NCBI RefSeq assembly: GCF_000152865.1
Contig: NZ_CH672390.1
Span: 1,426,001 to 1,490,000 of the forward strand
DNA from: Erythrobacter sp. NAP1
GTDB lineage: Bacteria > Pseudomonadota > Alphaproteobacteria > Sphingomonadales > Sphingomonadaceae
DNA length: 64,000 bases
Direction: 5' to 3'
Shown here: piece by piece, positions 9,630-18,902 of the stretch
How the letters are laid out: each line of letters starts with the position of its first letter
Position numbering within the stretch: position 1 is the stretch's first letter
Program-made: the position numbers and the translations under genes
Notes under the pieces: generated by a model
What the model saw: the letters and a program-made list of their open reading frames with translations, nothing else
Told to the model about the DNA's origin: nothing
Database searches by the model: none

Positions 9630-9644
9630 GTTCCCTACCTGTTC
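9630..9644 (+). promoter_or_regulatory. LexA (SOS) operator upstream of uvrD
   Basis: The sequence GTTC-CCTACCT-GTTC matches the alphaproteobacterial LexA consensus GTTC-N7-GTTC exactly. It ends 24 bases before the uvrD ATG, close enough to block transcription. The motif is known for alphaproteobacterial recA and uvrA; its use here is inferred. Confidence 0.8.
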
Positions 9645-9668
9645 GCACAGCGCCTCTAAAAAGAAGTC

Positions 9669-11984
9669 ATGAGCTCGAACCTTCCCCTTCCCCCTGACGA
9701 CAACGTCCCCGACGGGCCGGTGCCGCCTTATGCTCAGCGGCTGAACCCGCCGCAGCGAGAGGCCGTTTTGACGACTGAGGGGCCGGTGCTGATGCTGGCG
9801 GGTGCGGGCACAGGGAAAACTGCGGCGCTGACTTCGCGCCTTGCTCACCTCGTTGCAACACGCCGCGCATGGCCGAGCCAAATCCTGTGCGTGACCTTCA
9901 CCAACAAGGCTGCGCGGGAAATGCGGGAGCGTGTTGCAGGCCATCTGGGTCCGGGTGCTGAGGGCATCCCCTGGCTCGGCACGTTCCACTCGATCTGCGC
10001 CAAGATGCTTCGCCGCCATGCGGAGCTCGTCGGGCTTGAGCAGAACTACACGATCATCGACACCGACGATCAATTGCGGCTGTTGAAGCAGCTGATCAAC
10101 GACAACGGCGTCGATGAAAAACGATGGCCTGCGCGCCAGCTTGCGGGGCTCATCGACCGCTGGAAGAACCGCGGACTCAATCCCGAAGACCTCGACCCCG
10201 CGGAGTGCGAGGCCTACGTCAACGGGCGGGGAGCGGAGTTTTATCGCCTTTATCAGGATCGCTTGAAGGCGCTGAACGCCTGCGACTTCGGCGACCTGAT
10301 GCTCCACATGCTGAACATCTTCCGCAAGCACACCGATGTGCTTGCCGATTACCAGCAGCGCTTCAAATACATCCTCGTCGACGAGTATCAGGACACCAAT
10401 GCGGTCCAGTATCTGTGGTTGAGGCTGCTTGCCCAGAGCCACAAGAACATCTGCGTGGTCGGCGACGATGACCAGTCGATCTATTCCTGGCGCGGGGCCG
10501 AGGTCGCGAACATCCTTCGGTTTGAAAAGGACTTCCCCGGCGCGCATGTCGTGCGGCTCGAACAGAACTACCGCTCGACCCCGCACATTCTAGGCGCCGC
10601 TTCGGGCCTGATCCGCGCGAACTCGCAGCGTCACGAAAAGACGCTGTGGACCGAGGTGAATGGCGGCGACAAGGTCCGCGTCATCGGGGTGTGGGACGCG
10701 CCCGAAGAAGCGCGGCGGGTCAGCGAAGAAATCGAACGCCTCGAACGCGAGGGCGCTCCGTTGGACCAGGTCGCGATCCTGGTACGTGCCCAATACCAGA
10801 CCCGCGAGTTTGAAGACCGCTTCATCCAGACCGGCATCAATTATCGCATCATCGGCGGTTTCCGGTTTTACGAACGCGCGGAAATCCGCGATGCGCTCGC
10901 TTATCTGAGGGTGATCGCGCAGCCGCAGGACGACCTCGCGTTCGAACGGATCTACAACCAGCCAAAACGTGGGCTAGGCGCAAAGACGCTCGAGAAAATG
11001 CACCAGCATGCCCGCCGCGTCGGCATGCCGCTCGCCGCTGCATCGCTCGAACTTGCTGACAGCGACGAACTGCCAAAGCGCGCCGCGAATACGATTGGCT
11101 CGCTGATGCGGTCGTTCCTCGCCTGGCGCGAGGCTTCGGAACAGATGACGCCGTCCGACCTCTTGCGGCTTGTTCTGGACGAAAGCGGCTACAACGACAT
11201 GCTCGCCGCCGACCGCTCTGCCGAAAGCGCAGGACGCGCGGAAAACCTCTCCGAACTCGCCCGTGCGATGGAAGAGTACGAAACGCTCGGCGACTTCCTC
11301 GAACATGTGAGCCTCGTCATGGACAATGATCGCGGCGACGAGGAAGACACCGTAACCATCATGACGATCCACGCGGCCAAGGGCCTCGAATTCGACCACG
11401 TGTTCTGCGTCGGTTGGGAAGAAGGCGTCTTCCCCTCGCAGCGCGCGATCGACGAAGGTGGGCTCGCAAGCCTCGAGGAAGAGCGCCGCCTCGCTTATGT
11501 CGCGATCACCCGCGCACGTCGACGCTGCATGATCCTGCACGCGGCCAACCGCCGCATTTACGGCCAGTGGACCAGCTCGATCCCCTCGCGCTTCATCGAG
11601 GAGTTGCCCGAAGAGCATATCGAGCAGGAAACCACGATGACCGGCGGTGCTTCGCTATGGCGAGCAAACTGGTCGGAAAACGAAGACCCCTTCGCCCACG
11701 TCGCACGCGACCGCCCTGACCGCGCACAGGCGCGCGGTCCCGGATGGCAACGCGCGGTCGCAACCGGCTACGAACCGCGCCAGAAGCGCGTCGCCGAACC
11801 GGGACGTTCAGCGGCAAGCTTCGCAGCCAAGCCGCGCTCCGACATCGCCATCGGCGCGATGGTCGAACACAAGAAATTCGGCACAGGCTGCGTAATCGAT
11901 CAGGAAGGCAACAAGCTGACGATCAACTTTGAGGAAGCGGGCGAAAAGCGCGTGATCGACAGTTTCGTGACGGTGGTGGGTTAG
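9669..11984 (+). CDS. uvrD: UvrD/PcrA-type ATP-dependent DNA helicase
   Basis: A superfamily-1A 3'-5' DNA helicase acting in nucleotide excision repair (removing the UvrC-incised oligonucleotide) and mismatch repair. The 771 residues show Walker A GAGTGKT at about residue 46, motif Ia (CVTFTNKAA), Walker B ILVDEYQDTN, GDDDQSIYSWRGA, the QNYRST motif, and motifs V/VI (TIHAAKGLEFD; YVAITRARR). The C-terminal 45 residues (VEHKKFGTG) resemble the RNA-polymerase-binding Tudor-like tail of PcrA/UvrD. The LexA-type box just upstream suggests damage induction. ATG at 9669 lies close behind an AAAAAGAAG purine stretch. Confidence 0.93.
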   Translation: MSSNLPLPPDDNVPDGPVPPYAQRLNPPQREAVLTTEGPVLMLAGAGTGKTAALTSRLAHLVATRRAWPSQILCVTFTNKAAREMRERVAGHLGPGAEGIPWLGTFHSICAKMLRRHAELVGLEQNYTIIDTDDQLRLLKQLINDNGVDEKRWPARQLAGLIDRWKNRGLNPEDLDPAECEAYVNGRGAEFYRLYQDRLKALNACDFGDLMLHMLNIFRKHTDVLADYQQRFKYILVDEYQDTNAVQYLWLRLLAQSHKNICVVGDDDQSIYSWRGAEVANILRFEKDFPGAHVVRLEQNYRSTPHILGAASGLIRANSQRHEKTLWTEVNGGDKVRVIGVWDAPEEARRVSEEIERLEREGAPLDQVAILVRAQYQTREFEDRFIQTGINYRIIGGFRFYERAEIRDALAYLRVIAQPQDDLAFERIYNQPKRGLGAKTLEKMHQHARRVGMPLAAASLELADSDELPKRAANTIGSLMRSFLAWREASEQMTPSDLLRLVLDESGYNDMLAADRSAESAGRAENLSELARAMEEYETLGDFLEHVSLVMDNDRGDEEDTVTIMTIHAAKGLEFDHVFCVGWEEGVFPSQRAIDEGGLASLEEERRLAYVAITRARRRCMILHAANRRIYGQWTSSIPSRFIEELPEEHIEQETTMTGGASLWRANWSENEDPFAHVARDRPDRAQARGPGWQRAVATGYEPRQKRVAEPGRSAASFAAKPRSDIAIGAMVEHKKFGTGCVIDQEGNKLTINFEEAGEKRVIDSFVTVVG

Positions 11985-12012
11985 GTCGCGGGCAACGCTC
12001 AGCGGCCAAGAT

Positions 12013-12651
12013 CTACACCACGCCCGCGACAGCCATCCAGATCGCTGCGAAGAACGACGTTCCGCCGAGCGTCCCGAAAGCGTGCCAGATCGGGTAGCGG
12101 AATCGCATGATCTTGTTGCGGTAGAACAGCGTTCCGACCGTGTAGAACAGGCCCCCGGCAGCGATTGCGGCGGTCGAGTATGCTGGCAGCGCGTTCCAGA
12201 AGCTTGGCAAGGCGATCAGCGCCGTCCAGCCGAGAGCCAGATACGAGATCAGCGACCAGCGTGAGTCGCCGTTGTCGGCCATCAGCTTGAAGGCCACCCC
12301 TGCCATCGCTGCCAGCCAGATGACGGCGAGCACGGCATGTGCCATCGTCGACCCCGCAATGATCAGAAGCGGGCTGAAAGTGCCAGCAATGACCACGTAG
12401 ATTGCGGCATGGTCCCAGCGCCGCAATGCCGGGCGCCATTCGTGGCGCGGGTGAAGATGGTATGCGAAGGAGACCATGATCGAGAACAGCCCTGCCGCGA
12501 CATAGATGATCGCGGCACTGGTCAGCCAGATGTCATCGGTCGCGGAACTCTTCTGGATGAGGAACCCGGCTGCAATCGCAAAACCAGCAAGGCTCACCGC
12601 ATGGACGAGCCCGTCGGCAAGGCGCTCAGGGGCGGTTTTGCTGGGATACAT
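12013..12651 (-). CDS. hemolysin III family (YqfA/HlyIII/PAQR-like) membrane protein
   Basis: A 212-residue inner-membrane protein with about seven hydrophobic segments. The family hallmarks are visible: ERLADGLVHAVSL near the start, the SFAYHLHP motif, RRWDHAAIYVVIAGTFSP, and the C-terminal region with IWHAFGTLG. In the related PAQR family the corresponding Ser/His/Asp/His residues bind a metal. Physiological role in bacteria is uncertain; the haemolysin name is historical. It starts 18 bases after the stop of the hydroxylase-like gene and probably shares its transcript. Confidence 0.88.
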   Translation of the reverse strand: MYPSKTAPERLADGLVHAVSLAGFAIAAGFLIQKSSATDDIWLTSAAIIYVAAGLFSIMVSFAYHLHPRHEWRPALRRWDHAAIYVVIAGTFSPLLIIAGSTMAHAVLAVIWLAAMAGVAFKLMADNGDSRWSLISYLALGWTALIALPSFWNALPAYSTAAIAAGGLFYTVGTLFYRNKIMRFRYPIWHAFGTLGGTSFFAAIWMAVAGVV

Positions 12652-12669
12652 CGAAGACCTGTGCTTGCC

Positions 12670-13446
12670 TCAGGCCGCCGTCTCGCGCTTCTTCGCCGCG
12701 CTTTCGATCGCCTTCTTGATGTCCTGCACGAAGCGCGAATTGCGCACGCCGAACAGGAACAGGTTCTGGATCGCATTGCCCTTCCAACGGCACGGGCGCT
12801 TGATCTGGATCAGAAGGACGTATCGATCCTCGTCGGTCTCGTTCCAGACCTCGTGGTTGAACATGTCGTCGAACACGAAGCTTTCGCCATCGCGCCAATT
12901 GAGGACGTGGGTTGTCTCGCCTTCCTCAAGGTGCATGCGGCACTTCTCGGTCTCGGCCGGAGATTTCAGCGCGAGGTGATAGGTAAGCATGCCCTTGGTC
13001 ATGCCCCAGTGTCGCGGAATATGACCGCCTGCTTCGAGCACGGAGAAATTCGCCGTCACCAGCCCCGGCACCTCGTCGAGCAGCTTCGACGTTATCGGGG
13101 CGCGCGCGGCGTTGGTTTCCATCGTGTAGCCATAGCCCTTGAGGAAGAACGCGCGCCAGCGCTTGTCTTTGCCAATGCGGCCATGATCGAACGAAATCTC
13201 GCCCAGCGAGGGAATGTCCTGCGCGCGGATGCGCACGGCTTCGTCGCGGATATCCGTCCAGCGCGCCTCTAGCTTTTCCATCCAGGGAAAGTTCTTCTTG
13301 TCCTGGATCGCAGCGTCGGGAATCTTGGAGTTTTCCATGATGATCGCATCGATCTTCGGGCGCAGTTCCTTGCCGATCTGGAACAGCGACTTGCCCACGA
13401 ACGGGATTTTCCATCCGCGCGCGTTGAGGGTGTCTTGCCAGGCCAA
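12670..13446 (-). CDS. aspartyl/asparaginyl beta-hydroxylase-domain oxygenase (LpxO-like)
   Basis: A 258-residue 2-oxoglutarate/Fe(II)-dependent oxygenase. The iron-binding first histidine is in GHIPRHWGMTKG, and the second in FDDMFNHEVWNET, with the 2-oxoglutarate-binding arginine expected nearby (DEDRYVLLIQIKRP). Members hydroxylate Asp/Asn residues or, in LpxO, the lipid A acyl chain; the N-terminal hydrophobic anchor of LpxO is not evident, so substrate is open. The start is TTG at 13446, supported by a GGAG site 7 bases upstream; no nearby ATG would keep the conserved N-terminus. HlyIII follows in the same direction. Confidence 0.82.
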   Translation of the reverse strand: MAWQDTLNARGWKIPFVGKSLFQIGKELRPKIDAIIMENSKIPDAAIQDKKNFPWMEKLEARWTDIRDEAVRIRAQDIPSLGEISFDHGRIGKDKRWRAFFLKGYGYTMETNAARAPITSKLLDEVPGLVTANFSVLEAGGHIPRHWGMTKGMLTYHLALKSPAETEKCRMHLEEGETTHVLNWRDGESFVFDDMFNHEVWNETDEDRYVLLIQIKRPCRWKGNAIQNLFLFGVRNSRFVQDIKKAIESAAKKRETAA

Positions 13447-13635
13447 GGGTATTCTCCAAAAGGTGTTTCAAACGGGGGCAGCGCCGCCTTTAGGCGATCG
13501 GCTCGATTGGTGAAAGGGGCTCGATTTGCCATTGCCCACAAAGAGGATGGGAGGAGCTTGTGCAACGCACTTGCAAAGCATGACCCACCCCGTACGATGG
13601 CGCTAGAGAAGAATTGGGGACGGGGTCGCACCTTT

Positions 13636-14991
13636 ATGATTTCGAGACTTTTGCTCACAGGCGCTGCCTGTGTTGCCTTGGCTGCGTGTGGCGGAGGCGG
13701 CAGCGGGCCTCCCCCAAGCTCGGGACCAAGCCCGACCCCGACACCCACACCCACGCCCTCCCCCACACCGACCGGATCGACTGCGCGTGTGCTAGGCCTC
13801 GCCTCAGGCCCGTCGTTCTGGCGCTTCTTTGACGATAGCGATTTCGATGACGAATCCGAGTTCGTCGCAGGTGGATACGGCAACCGCGAAGGTGAGTACT
13901 TTCCAAATTTTTCGGAACGTGACGGTTTGCCCAGTAAGGTTTCGGGCCAACGAGAAGGAGATCTTTCCGACCTCGGCAAGGCTCCGCTCTTCATTGACGC
14001 GCAATCGAGTCTTCGAACGGTACTGAGAGCGCCGGGTGATGCGACTGTTGTGTCACCACTCACCTCGCTTCTACCGAATGGGCCAGACCAGGATAAGCTC
14101 AAGCGTCAGTTGGGCGTGACAGAAAACGTTTTCCGCCTGCAAACGCTCGACCCTGATATCCGCACATTCGACCCGCTCAAGGAGGCACTGAGCGACGACG
14201 CGGAAGTGGCCGCCGATGCGGAGCGCCTGCTTGCGGCAAATGCACGGGCGCTTGGGTTGCTATCCCTGCAGATATCTCCGTTCGTTCGCAGTGTGTTTCC
14301 CGAGGATATTAACTCGCTATCTGCGTCTCTAGATGCGGCGCCAGACGCGTTCTTGTTCAATGACAACGCGGCGATGAGCGCACTTGTCGCGCGGTTGCCG
14401 CTATATTCAGACCTTCAAAGTGACGTGCAAAGCGCGATCGCTCACTTGATCAATGCATATGCAGCCACGGTACCCCTTCGGATTGAAACACCTGAACAGG
14501 CTGCTCAATTCCAGATGGCGGTGGTCGGTTTTCTCGTTCCTCGAATCTCGGAATTGGAGCAGACCAATTCAAGCGAGATTGCCGCCGAAGTCCTGGCTCT
14601 CAACATAGAAGATATCAGAGATGCGATCGCAAGATTTGCAGAGCTTATCCCGATAACCGAGACAGGATTTTTCTTTCCAAGCCCCGATTACTACGAAACG
14701 GGGGCCGGCATCGGACTAACCTTGGTCGATGACGGTGTCGATGAGGACCACCCCATCGAAAACGACTTCACCGCCGTTGATGATGGGTTTTTGATCCCGG
14801 ACGGAATAACGGTCTCGCAGGTCGCGGTGCCCAGCAGCAACGTGTCCGAGGTTTCCGCATCCCTTGGCGAGAATAATCTCATCACGATCATGCCAGCCTC
14901 CGGTTTCACCGGTCTGACTTACGTGGATTACACTGTCACTGACGGGAACGGCGAGACGCAAACGGCACGAATTTTCGTGCGCGTAAAGTAG
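13636..14991 (+). CDS. large surface/periplasmic lipoprotein with Pro-Thr linker and cadherin-like C-terminus
   Basis: A 451-residue lipoprotein. The signal MISRLLLTGAACVALAAC ends in a lipobox (ALAAC, lipidated Cys18), followed by GGGGSG and a roughly 25-residue PTPTP/PSPTP linker. The middle (about residues 60-370) is mostly helical and not recognised. The last 80 residues (DDGFLIPDGITV...GFTGLTYVDYTVTDGNG) look like a cadherin-like or Ig-like domain found at the end of secreted alphaproteobacterial proteins. The ATG at 13636 is chosen because it begins the lipoprotein signal; longer in-frame extensions have no ribosome site. Somewhat richer in A/T than neighbours. Convergent with the DEAD-box gene. 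Confidence 0.8.
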   Translation: MISRLLLTGAACVALAACGGGGSGPPPSSGPSPTPTPTPTPSPTPTGSTARVLGLASGPSFWRFFDDSDFDDESEFVAGGYGNREGEYFPNFSERDGLPSKVSGQREGDLSDLGKAPLFIDAQSSLRTVLRAPGDATVVSPLTSLLPNGPDQDKLKRQLGVTENVFRLQTLDPDIRTFDPLKEALSDDAEVAADAERLLAANARALGLLSLQISPFVRSVFPEDINSLSASLDAAPDAFLFNDNAAMSALVARLPLYSDLQSDVQSAIAHLINAYAATVPLRIETPEQAAQFQMAVVGFLVPRISELEQTNSSEIAAEVLALNIEDIRDAIARFAELIPITETGFFFPSPDYYETGAGIGLTLVDDGVDEDHPIENDFTAVDDGFLIPDGITVSQVAVPSSNVSEVSASLGENNLITIMPASGFTGLTYVDYTVTDGNGETQTARIFVRVK

Positions 14992-14997
14992 CAAGCC

Positions 14998-16386
14998 TCA
15001 GGTCGCGCCTACGTCGAGGAAGCCGGGCTTCGGCCCGTTCCATTCGCCTGCAGGGACCGGATCGTCGCTCTCATCATCGCGGCGGCGTGGGCGGCTTTTG
15101 CGTGCAGGCTTGTCCTCGGCGCTTTCGCGGCGCGGTTTACGAGGCGCATCGCCCTCATCGTCGCGCTTGCGGCTGCGAGAGCGGCTCTTCTTCTCGGCGG
15201 GCTTTTCGTCCTTCGCCTCGTCATCACTGCCGGTGTTCTTGGCTGAACCATCCGCCAGTTCGACGCGCACGTCTTCCTTGCCGAAGACCTTGATCTTCGC
15301 ACCGGTCAGCTTCTCGACATTGGCGATGGCTTCCGCGTCTTCATCGGCAACCAACGTGAAAGCGCGGCCCTTTGCTCCCGCGCGGCCCGTCCGGCCGATG
15401 CGGTGCACGTAGTCGTCCGGGTGCCATGGTGTGTCGAAGTTGAAGACGTGGGAAACGCCCTTGATGTCGAGCCCTCGCGCCGCAACGTCTGACGCGACGA
15501 GGATGTTGACGTCGCCCGACTTGAACCGGTCGAGTTCTTTCAGACGGGAACTCTGGTCCATATCGCCATGGATCTCACCGCTGGCAAAACCCTGGCGTTG
15601 AAGGTGTTTGTTGAGCTCTCGCACAGTAGTCTTGCGATTGGCGAAGATGATCGCCGTTTCAACCTGGTCGTTTGCCAGCAGCCATTCGAGCGTATCGCGT
15701 TTCTGGCGGGCCTTGACCGGAACCTTGAACGCAGTGATGTCCTTATTCGTGGTCGCTGCGCGCGTTGTCTCGATCCGCTTGGGATTGCTGAGAAACTTCT
15801 TTGCGAGCTTCTCGATCGGCGCAGGCATGGTGGCCGAGAAAAGCATCGTTTGCCGCGTTTCAGGCAGCTTGTCGCAGATGAACTCGATATCGGGGATAAA
15901 GCCCATGTCGAGCATCCGGTCGGCCTCGTCGATGACGAGGAGTTCGCAGCCGTTGAGCAGGATCTTGCCACGCTCGAACAGGTCCATCAGACGGCCCGGC
16001 GTTGCGATCAGGACATCGACGCCCTCGTCGAGCGTCTTCAACTGGTCGCCCATCTGCACGCCGCCGATCAGCAGCGCCATCTTGAGATCGTGGTTCGCGC
16101 CGTACTTCTCGAAGTTCTCGGCAACCTGCGCAGCAAGTTCGCGCGTCGGCTCAAGGATGAGCGAGCGCGGCATCAGCGCGCGCCTGCGGCCTGCGGCCAT
16201 CACGTCGATCATGGGAAGCACGAAGCTGGCGGTCTTGCCGGTTCCGGTTTGCGCGATGCCGATGAGGTCTTTCATCATCAACACGGCAGGGATGGCTTCG
16301 GCCTGGATCGCGGTCGGCTCGGTGTAGCCGGCGTCCTCGACGGCTTTCAGCAATTCGGGAGATAGGCCGAGATCGGCAAAGGTCAT
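14998..16386 (-). CDS. DEAD-box ATP-dependent RNA helicase (RhlE/CsdA-like)
   Basis: A 462-residue DEAD-box helicase that remodels RNA or ribosome precursors. Visible motifs are the Q motif (PTAIQAEAIP), Walker A AQTGTGKT, PTRELA, DEAD in VIDEADRMLDMGF, SAT, and the C-terminal VASDVAARGLDIKGV and HRIGRTGRAG. After about residue 390 comes a basic, low-complexity tail with SRSRKR, RKPRR and RKSRPRRRDDE blocks, a typical RNA-binding extension. I chose the ATG at 16386 (MTFADLGLSPELL), the standard family start; the frame is open for 35 more residues that look unrelated. Which named helicase it matches cannot be decided by eye. Confidence 0.92.
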   Translation of the reverse strand: MTFADLGLSPELLKAVEDAGYTEPTAIQAEAIPAVLMMKDLIGIAQTGTGKTASFVLPMIDVMAAGRRRALMPRSLILEPTRELAAQVAENFEKYGANHDLKMALLIGGVQMGDQLKTLDEGVDVLIATPGRLMDLFERGKILLNGCELLVIDEADRMLDMGFIPDIEFICDKLPETRQTMLFSATMPAPIEKLAKKFLSNPKRIETTRAATTNKDITAFKVPVKARQKRDTLEWLLANDQVETAIIFANRKTTVRELNKHLQRQGFASGEIHGDMDQSSRLKELDRFKSGDVNILVASDVAARGLDIKGVSHVFNFDTPWHPDDYVHRIGRTGRAGAKGRAFTLVADEDAEAIANVEKLTGAKIKVFGKEDVRVELADGSAKNTGSDDEAKDEKPAEKKSRSRSRKRDDEGDAPRKPRRESAEDKPARKSRPRRRDDESDDPVPAGEWNGPKPGFLDVGAT

Positions 16387-16557
16387 GCGGTTCAAAATGT
16401 CCGGATAGCGGGCAGCGAGGCTGCCGGATTGGGCGCTGCCTATAAGGTTATCCTCAAGCAGCGCCGCTGCGATTGGCGAAAAAGGCCGCAAAAGTCAAGA
16501 ATTGGACAGGGTTGGGGAAGCTTGTGTCGCCGGGGCCGCATCAAAGCAGAGCGGCAA

Positions 16558-17157
16558 TCACTCTTGCACCACCACCAATTGGCGCATTGCCTCGACCTCG
16601 CACTTGGCACCGCTGCGCGATTGCAGCTGGTCTCGCTCGACGCAAAGTTGTCCGTCCTCGCTGCGCTCGATGTAGAAACCGGCGTAGAAATCGCGGGCGC
16701 GGCACGCGCGCTCAAGATTGACGCTGAAGATACGATTGTCGCGAAGGAACAGGAGCAAGCGATTGCCGGTTCCCGTCTGAACGCCCGAGATACGCGCCAT
16801 CGGCACGCAGCGCTCGGTATCGCGCTCTTCGTAAGCGAGGCTCATTCCGCGTTGTGGCAAGCGTGCCAGCAAGCTGTTGCGCGGGCTTTCCCGGCGCGGC
16901 GTGATGCGGATCGTGACCCTCCGGTCGATCCTGACCTGACGTGCGACCTGCCCACCATAAAACGCATCGAGCGGCGTCGCGGCGGTATTCGCGGGCGAGT
17001 AAGGTGCCTCGGGTCGCTCATCAAAATCGGGAGCGGTGGATTGCGTCTTGGCAGCCTCTTCCCCGTCATTCACCCCGCTTTCAGCCTGCAAAAACCCCTG
17101 CCCCAAAACGGGCAAGATCAGCGCAAACGGCGCTGCAAGGGCGAGCAAGCTCGGCAT
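16558..17157 (-). CDS. hypothetical exported protein
   Basis: A 199-residue product with a signal peptide (MPSLLALAAPFALILPVLGQ). The mature part has an acidic/proline-rich linker, then a conserved-looking C-terminal half from about residue 75: RVTIRITPR, ERCVPM, GVQTGTGNRLLLFLRD, CRARDFYAGFYIERSEDGQLCV, then QSRSGAKC. Four cysteines in that half may pair in the periplasm. I recall similar uncharacterised proteins in Sphingomonadales but know no function. The gene stands alone between the DEAD-box helicase and a divergent FAD enzyme. Confidence 0.8.
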   Translation of the reverse strand: MPSLLALAAPFALILPVLGQGFLQAESGVNDGEEAAKTQSTAPDFDERPEAPYSPANTAATPLDAFYGGQVARQVRIDRRVTIRITPRRESPRNSLLARLPQRGMSLAYEERDTERCVPMARISGVQTGTGNRLLLFLRDNRIFSVNLERACRARDFYAGFYIERSEDGQLCVERDQLQSRSGAKCEVEAMRQLVVVQE

Positions 17158-17328
17158 GGGTTTCTCGGGGGTTCCTCCAGTATTCGAAGGCCGTTTGCTT
17201 TTAGTCCTGGCCTCTGACGCGATCCGAAATGCGCACTAGCATGAGCGATTGAACGCTGGCTTAACTAAGCGGACTGCTCGGGGCAAAGCACTGGTACAAT
17301 CGCGGCGGAGTGTGGCATAGCAGCCACA

Positions 17329-18777
17329 ATGACGACACTGACTCGAACCAAAGACACATTCCTTGCCGAAGCAGCGGAATTGCTCGGACCCAAGGGGTTC
17401 ACTCAGCTCGCCGAGGATATCGAGCCGTGGGAAACCGACTGGCGCGGGCGCTACACCGGAAGCGCGCTGGCTCTCGCCTCGCCCGCATCGACCGAGGAAG
17501 TCTCGGCACTGGTGAAGCTGTGCGCCAAGCACGGCGTCCCGATTGTGCCGCAAGGCGGGAACAGCGGCATGGCGGGCGGTGCGACGCCGGACGAAACCGG
17601 TGCATCGATCCTCTTGTCGCTGCGGCGCATGAACGCGATCCGCTCGATCGATGTTGGCGCAGGTCATGCCGTGTGCGATGCGGGCGTGATCCTGCAGACC
17701 TTTCACGAAGCGGCGGAGGCTGAGGGCTTGAGGTTCCCACTTACGCTCGGCGGCAAGGGTTCAGCGACGATTGGCGGCCTGATCTCTACCAATGCAGGCG
17801 GCACGCAGGTGCTGCGTCACGGCACGATGCGCGCACAGGTTCTGGGGATCGAGGCGGTGCTGGCCGATGGCAGCATTTTCGATGCGCTCACCGTGCTCAA
17901 GAAGGACAATCGCGGTTTCGACCTCAAGCAATTGCTGATCGGGTCGGAGGGCACACTCGGCATCGTCACCGGCGCAACGCTTCGATTGCTCCCCGCCCCG
18001 CAGGCCCGCGCAACCGCCTGGGTCGGCCTGTCCTCCATCACTGATGCGCGCGCGCTCTTGAGGCGTGTCGACCGCGCGCTCGGCGATACGCTGGAGGGGT
18101 TCGAGGTCGTCCCAGCGCACTGCCTCGACAGCGTGCTCGCGCATTTGCCCGACGCGCGCTCACCGCTTGGGCAGCGTCACGCCTGGAACGCGCTCGTCGA
18201 ATGCGTGGCGCTCGATGGAGACGATGCCGAGCTTCGCGAGAGGTTGGAAGAGGCGCTTGCCGATGCTGCCGAAGCCGAGCTTTTGGCCGATGCTGTGATC
18301 GCGTCGAACGAGCGGCAGGCAGAGGACTTCTGGACCTTGCGCGATTCGATCTCGGCAGCAGAGCGGGCGCTTGGTCCTGCGATGCAGCACGACATCTCGG
18401 TTCCCGTTGAACGCATGCCTGAATTCATCCTCGCCGCCTCACCTGCAATCGAGGAAGCGCATCCGGGCACCTCAGCCGTTGCGTTCGGGCATCTGGGCGA
18501 TGGCAATGTCCACTTCCACGTTCTTGCTCCAAAGGGCGCTGAGCCGGGCGTCTGGGAAGAGACACAAGGGAAGGCTGTCAGCGCGCAAGTGTATGATCTC
18601 GTTACCGAATGGGGCGGGTCAATCAGCGCGGAACACGGCATCGGCCAGATGAAGGTCAGCGATCTCGGCAGGCTCGGCGATCCGGTTGCGCTTGCGATGA
18701 TGCGCAGCGTCAAACAGGCGCTAGACCCGCTAAATCTGCTGAATCCGGGTAAACTGGTGCCGCCGCAGGGTAATTGA
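17329..18777 (+). CDS. FAD-linked oxidoreductase, D-2-hydroxyacid/2-hydroxyglutarate dehydrogenase type
   Basis: A 482-residue flavoenzyme of the VAO/GlcD family that oxidises a D-2-hydroxy acid (2-hydroxyglutarate, lactate or glycolate) and passes electrons to an acceptor. The N-terminal FAD-binding fold shows PQGGNSGMAGGATP and GKGSATIGGLISTNAGG; the C-terminal lyase-like domain ends with ISAEHGIGQMK, whose glutamate-histidine pair binds substrate and metal. D-2-hydroxyglutarate dehydrogenase is the closest guess from overall shape, but GlcD and D-lactate dehydrogenase are alternatives. A TACAAT box at 17295-17300 could be the -10 element. Confidence 0.85.
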   Translation: MTTLTRTKDTFLAEAAELLGPKGFTQLAEDIEPWETDWRGRYTGSALALASPASTEEVSALVKLCAKHGVPIVPQGGNSGMAGGATPDETGASILLSLRRMNAIRSIDVGAGHAVCDAGVILQTFHEAAEAEGLRFPLTLGGKGSATIGGLISTNAGGTQVLRHGTMRAQVLGIEAVLADGSIFDALTVLKKDNRGFDLKQLLIGSEGTLGIVTGATLRLLPAPQARATAWVGLSSITDARALLRRVDRALGDTLEGFEVVPAHCLDSVLAHLPDARSPLGQRHAWNALVECVALDGDDAELRERLEEALADAAEAELLADAVIASNERQAEDFWTLRDSISAAERALGPAMQHDISVPVERMPEFILAASPAIEEAHPGTSAVAFGHLGDGNVHFHVLAPKGAEPGVWEETQGKAVSAQVYDLVTEWGGSISAEHGIGQMKVSDLGRLGDPVALAMMRSVKQALDPLNLLNPGKLVPPQGN

Positions 18778-18902
18778 TCCCCCTCGCGCTTGCGCCTGCC
18801 CACGCGAACGCCTAAAGCGCCGCAATCGCGGCCTTGTGGGAGGGGCCTCTTTTCCGCTGACAGCCGCGAACAGATTTCCAATAGCTTCTCGGAGAGATTT
18901 CC

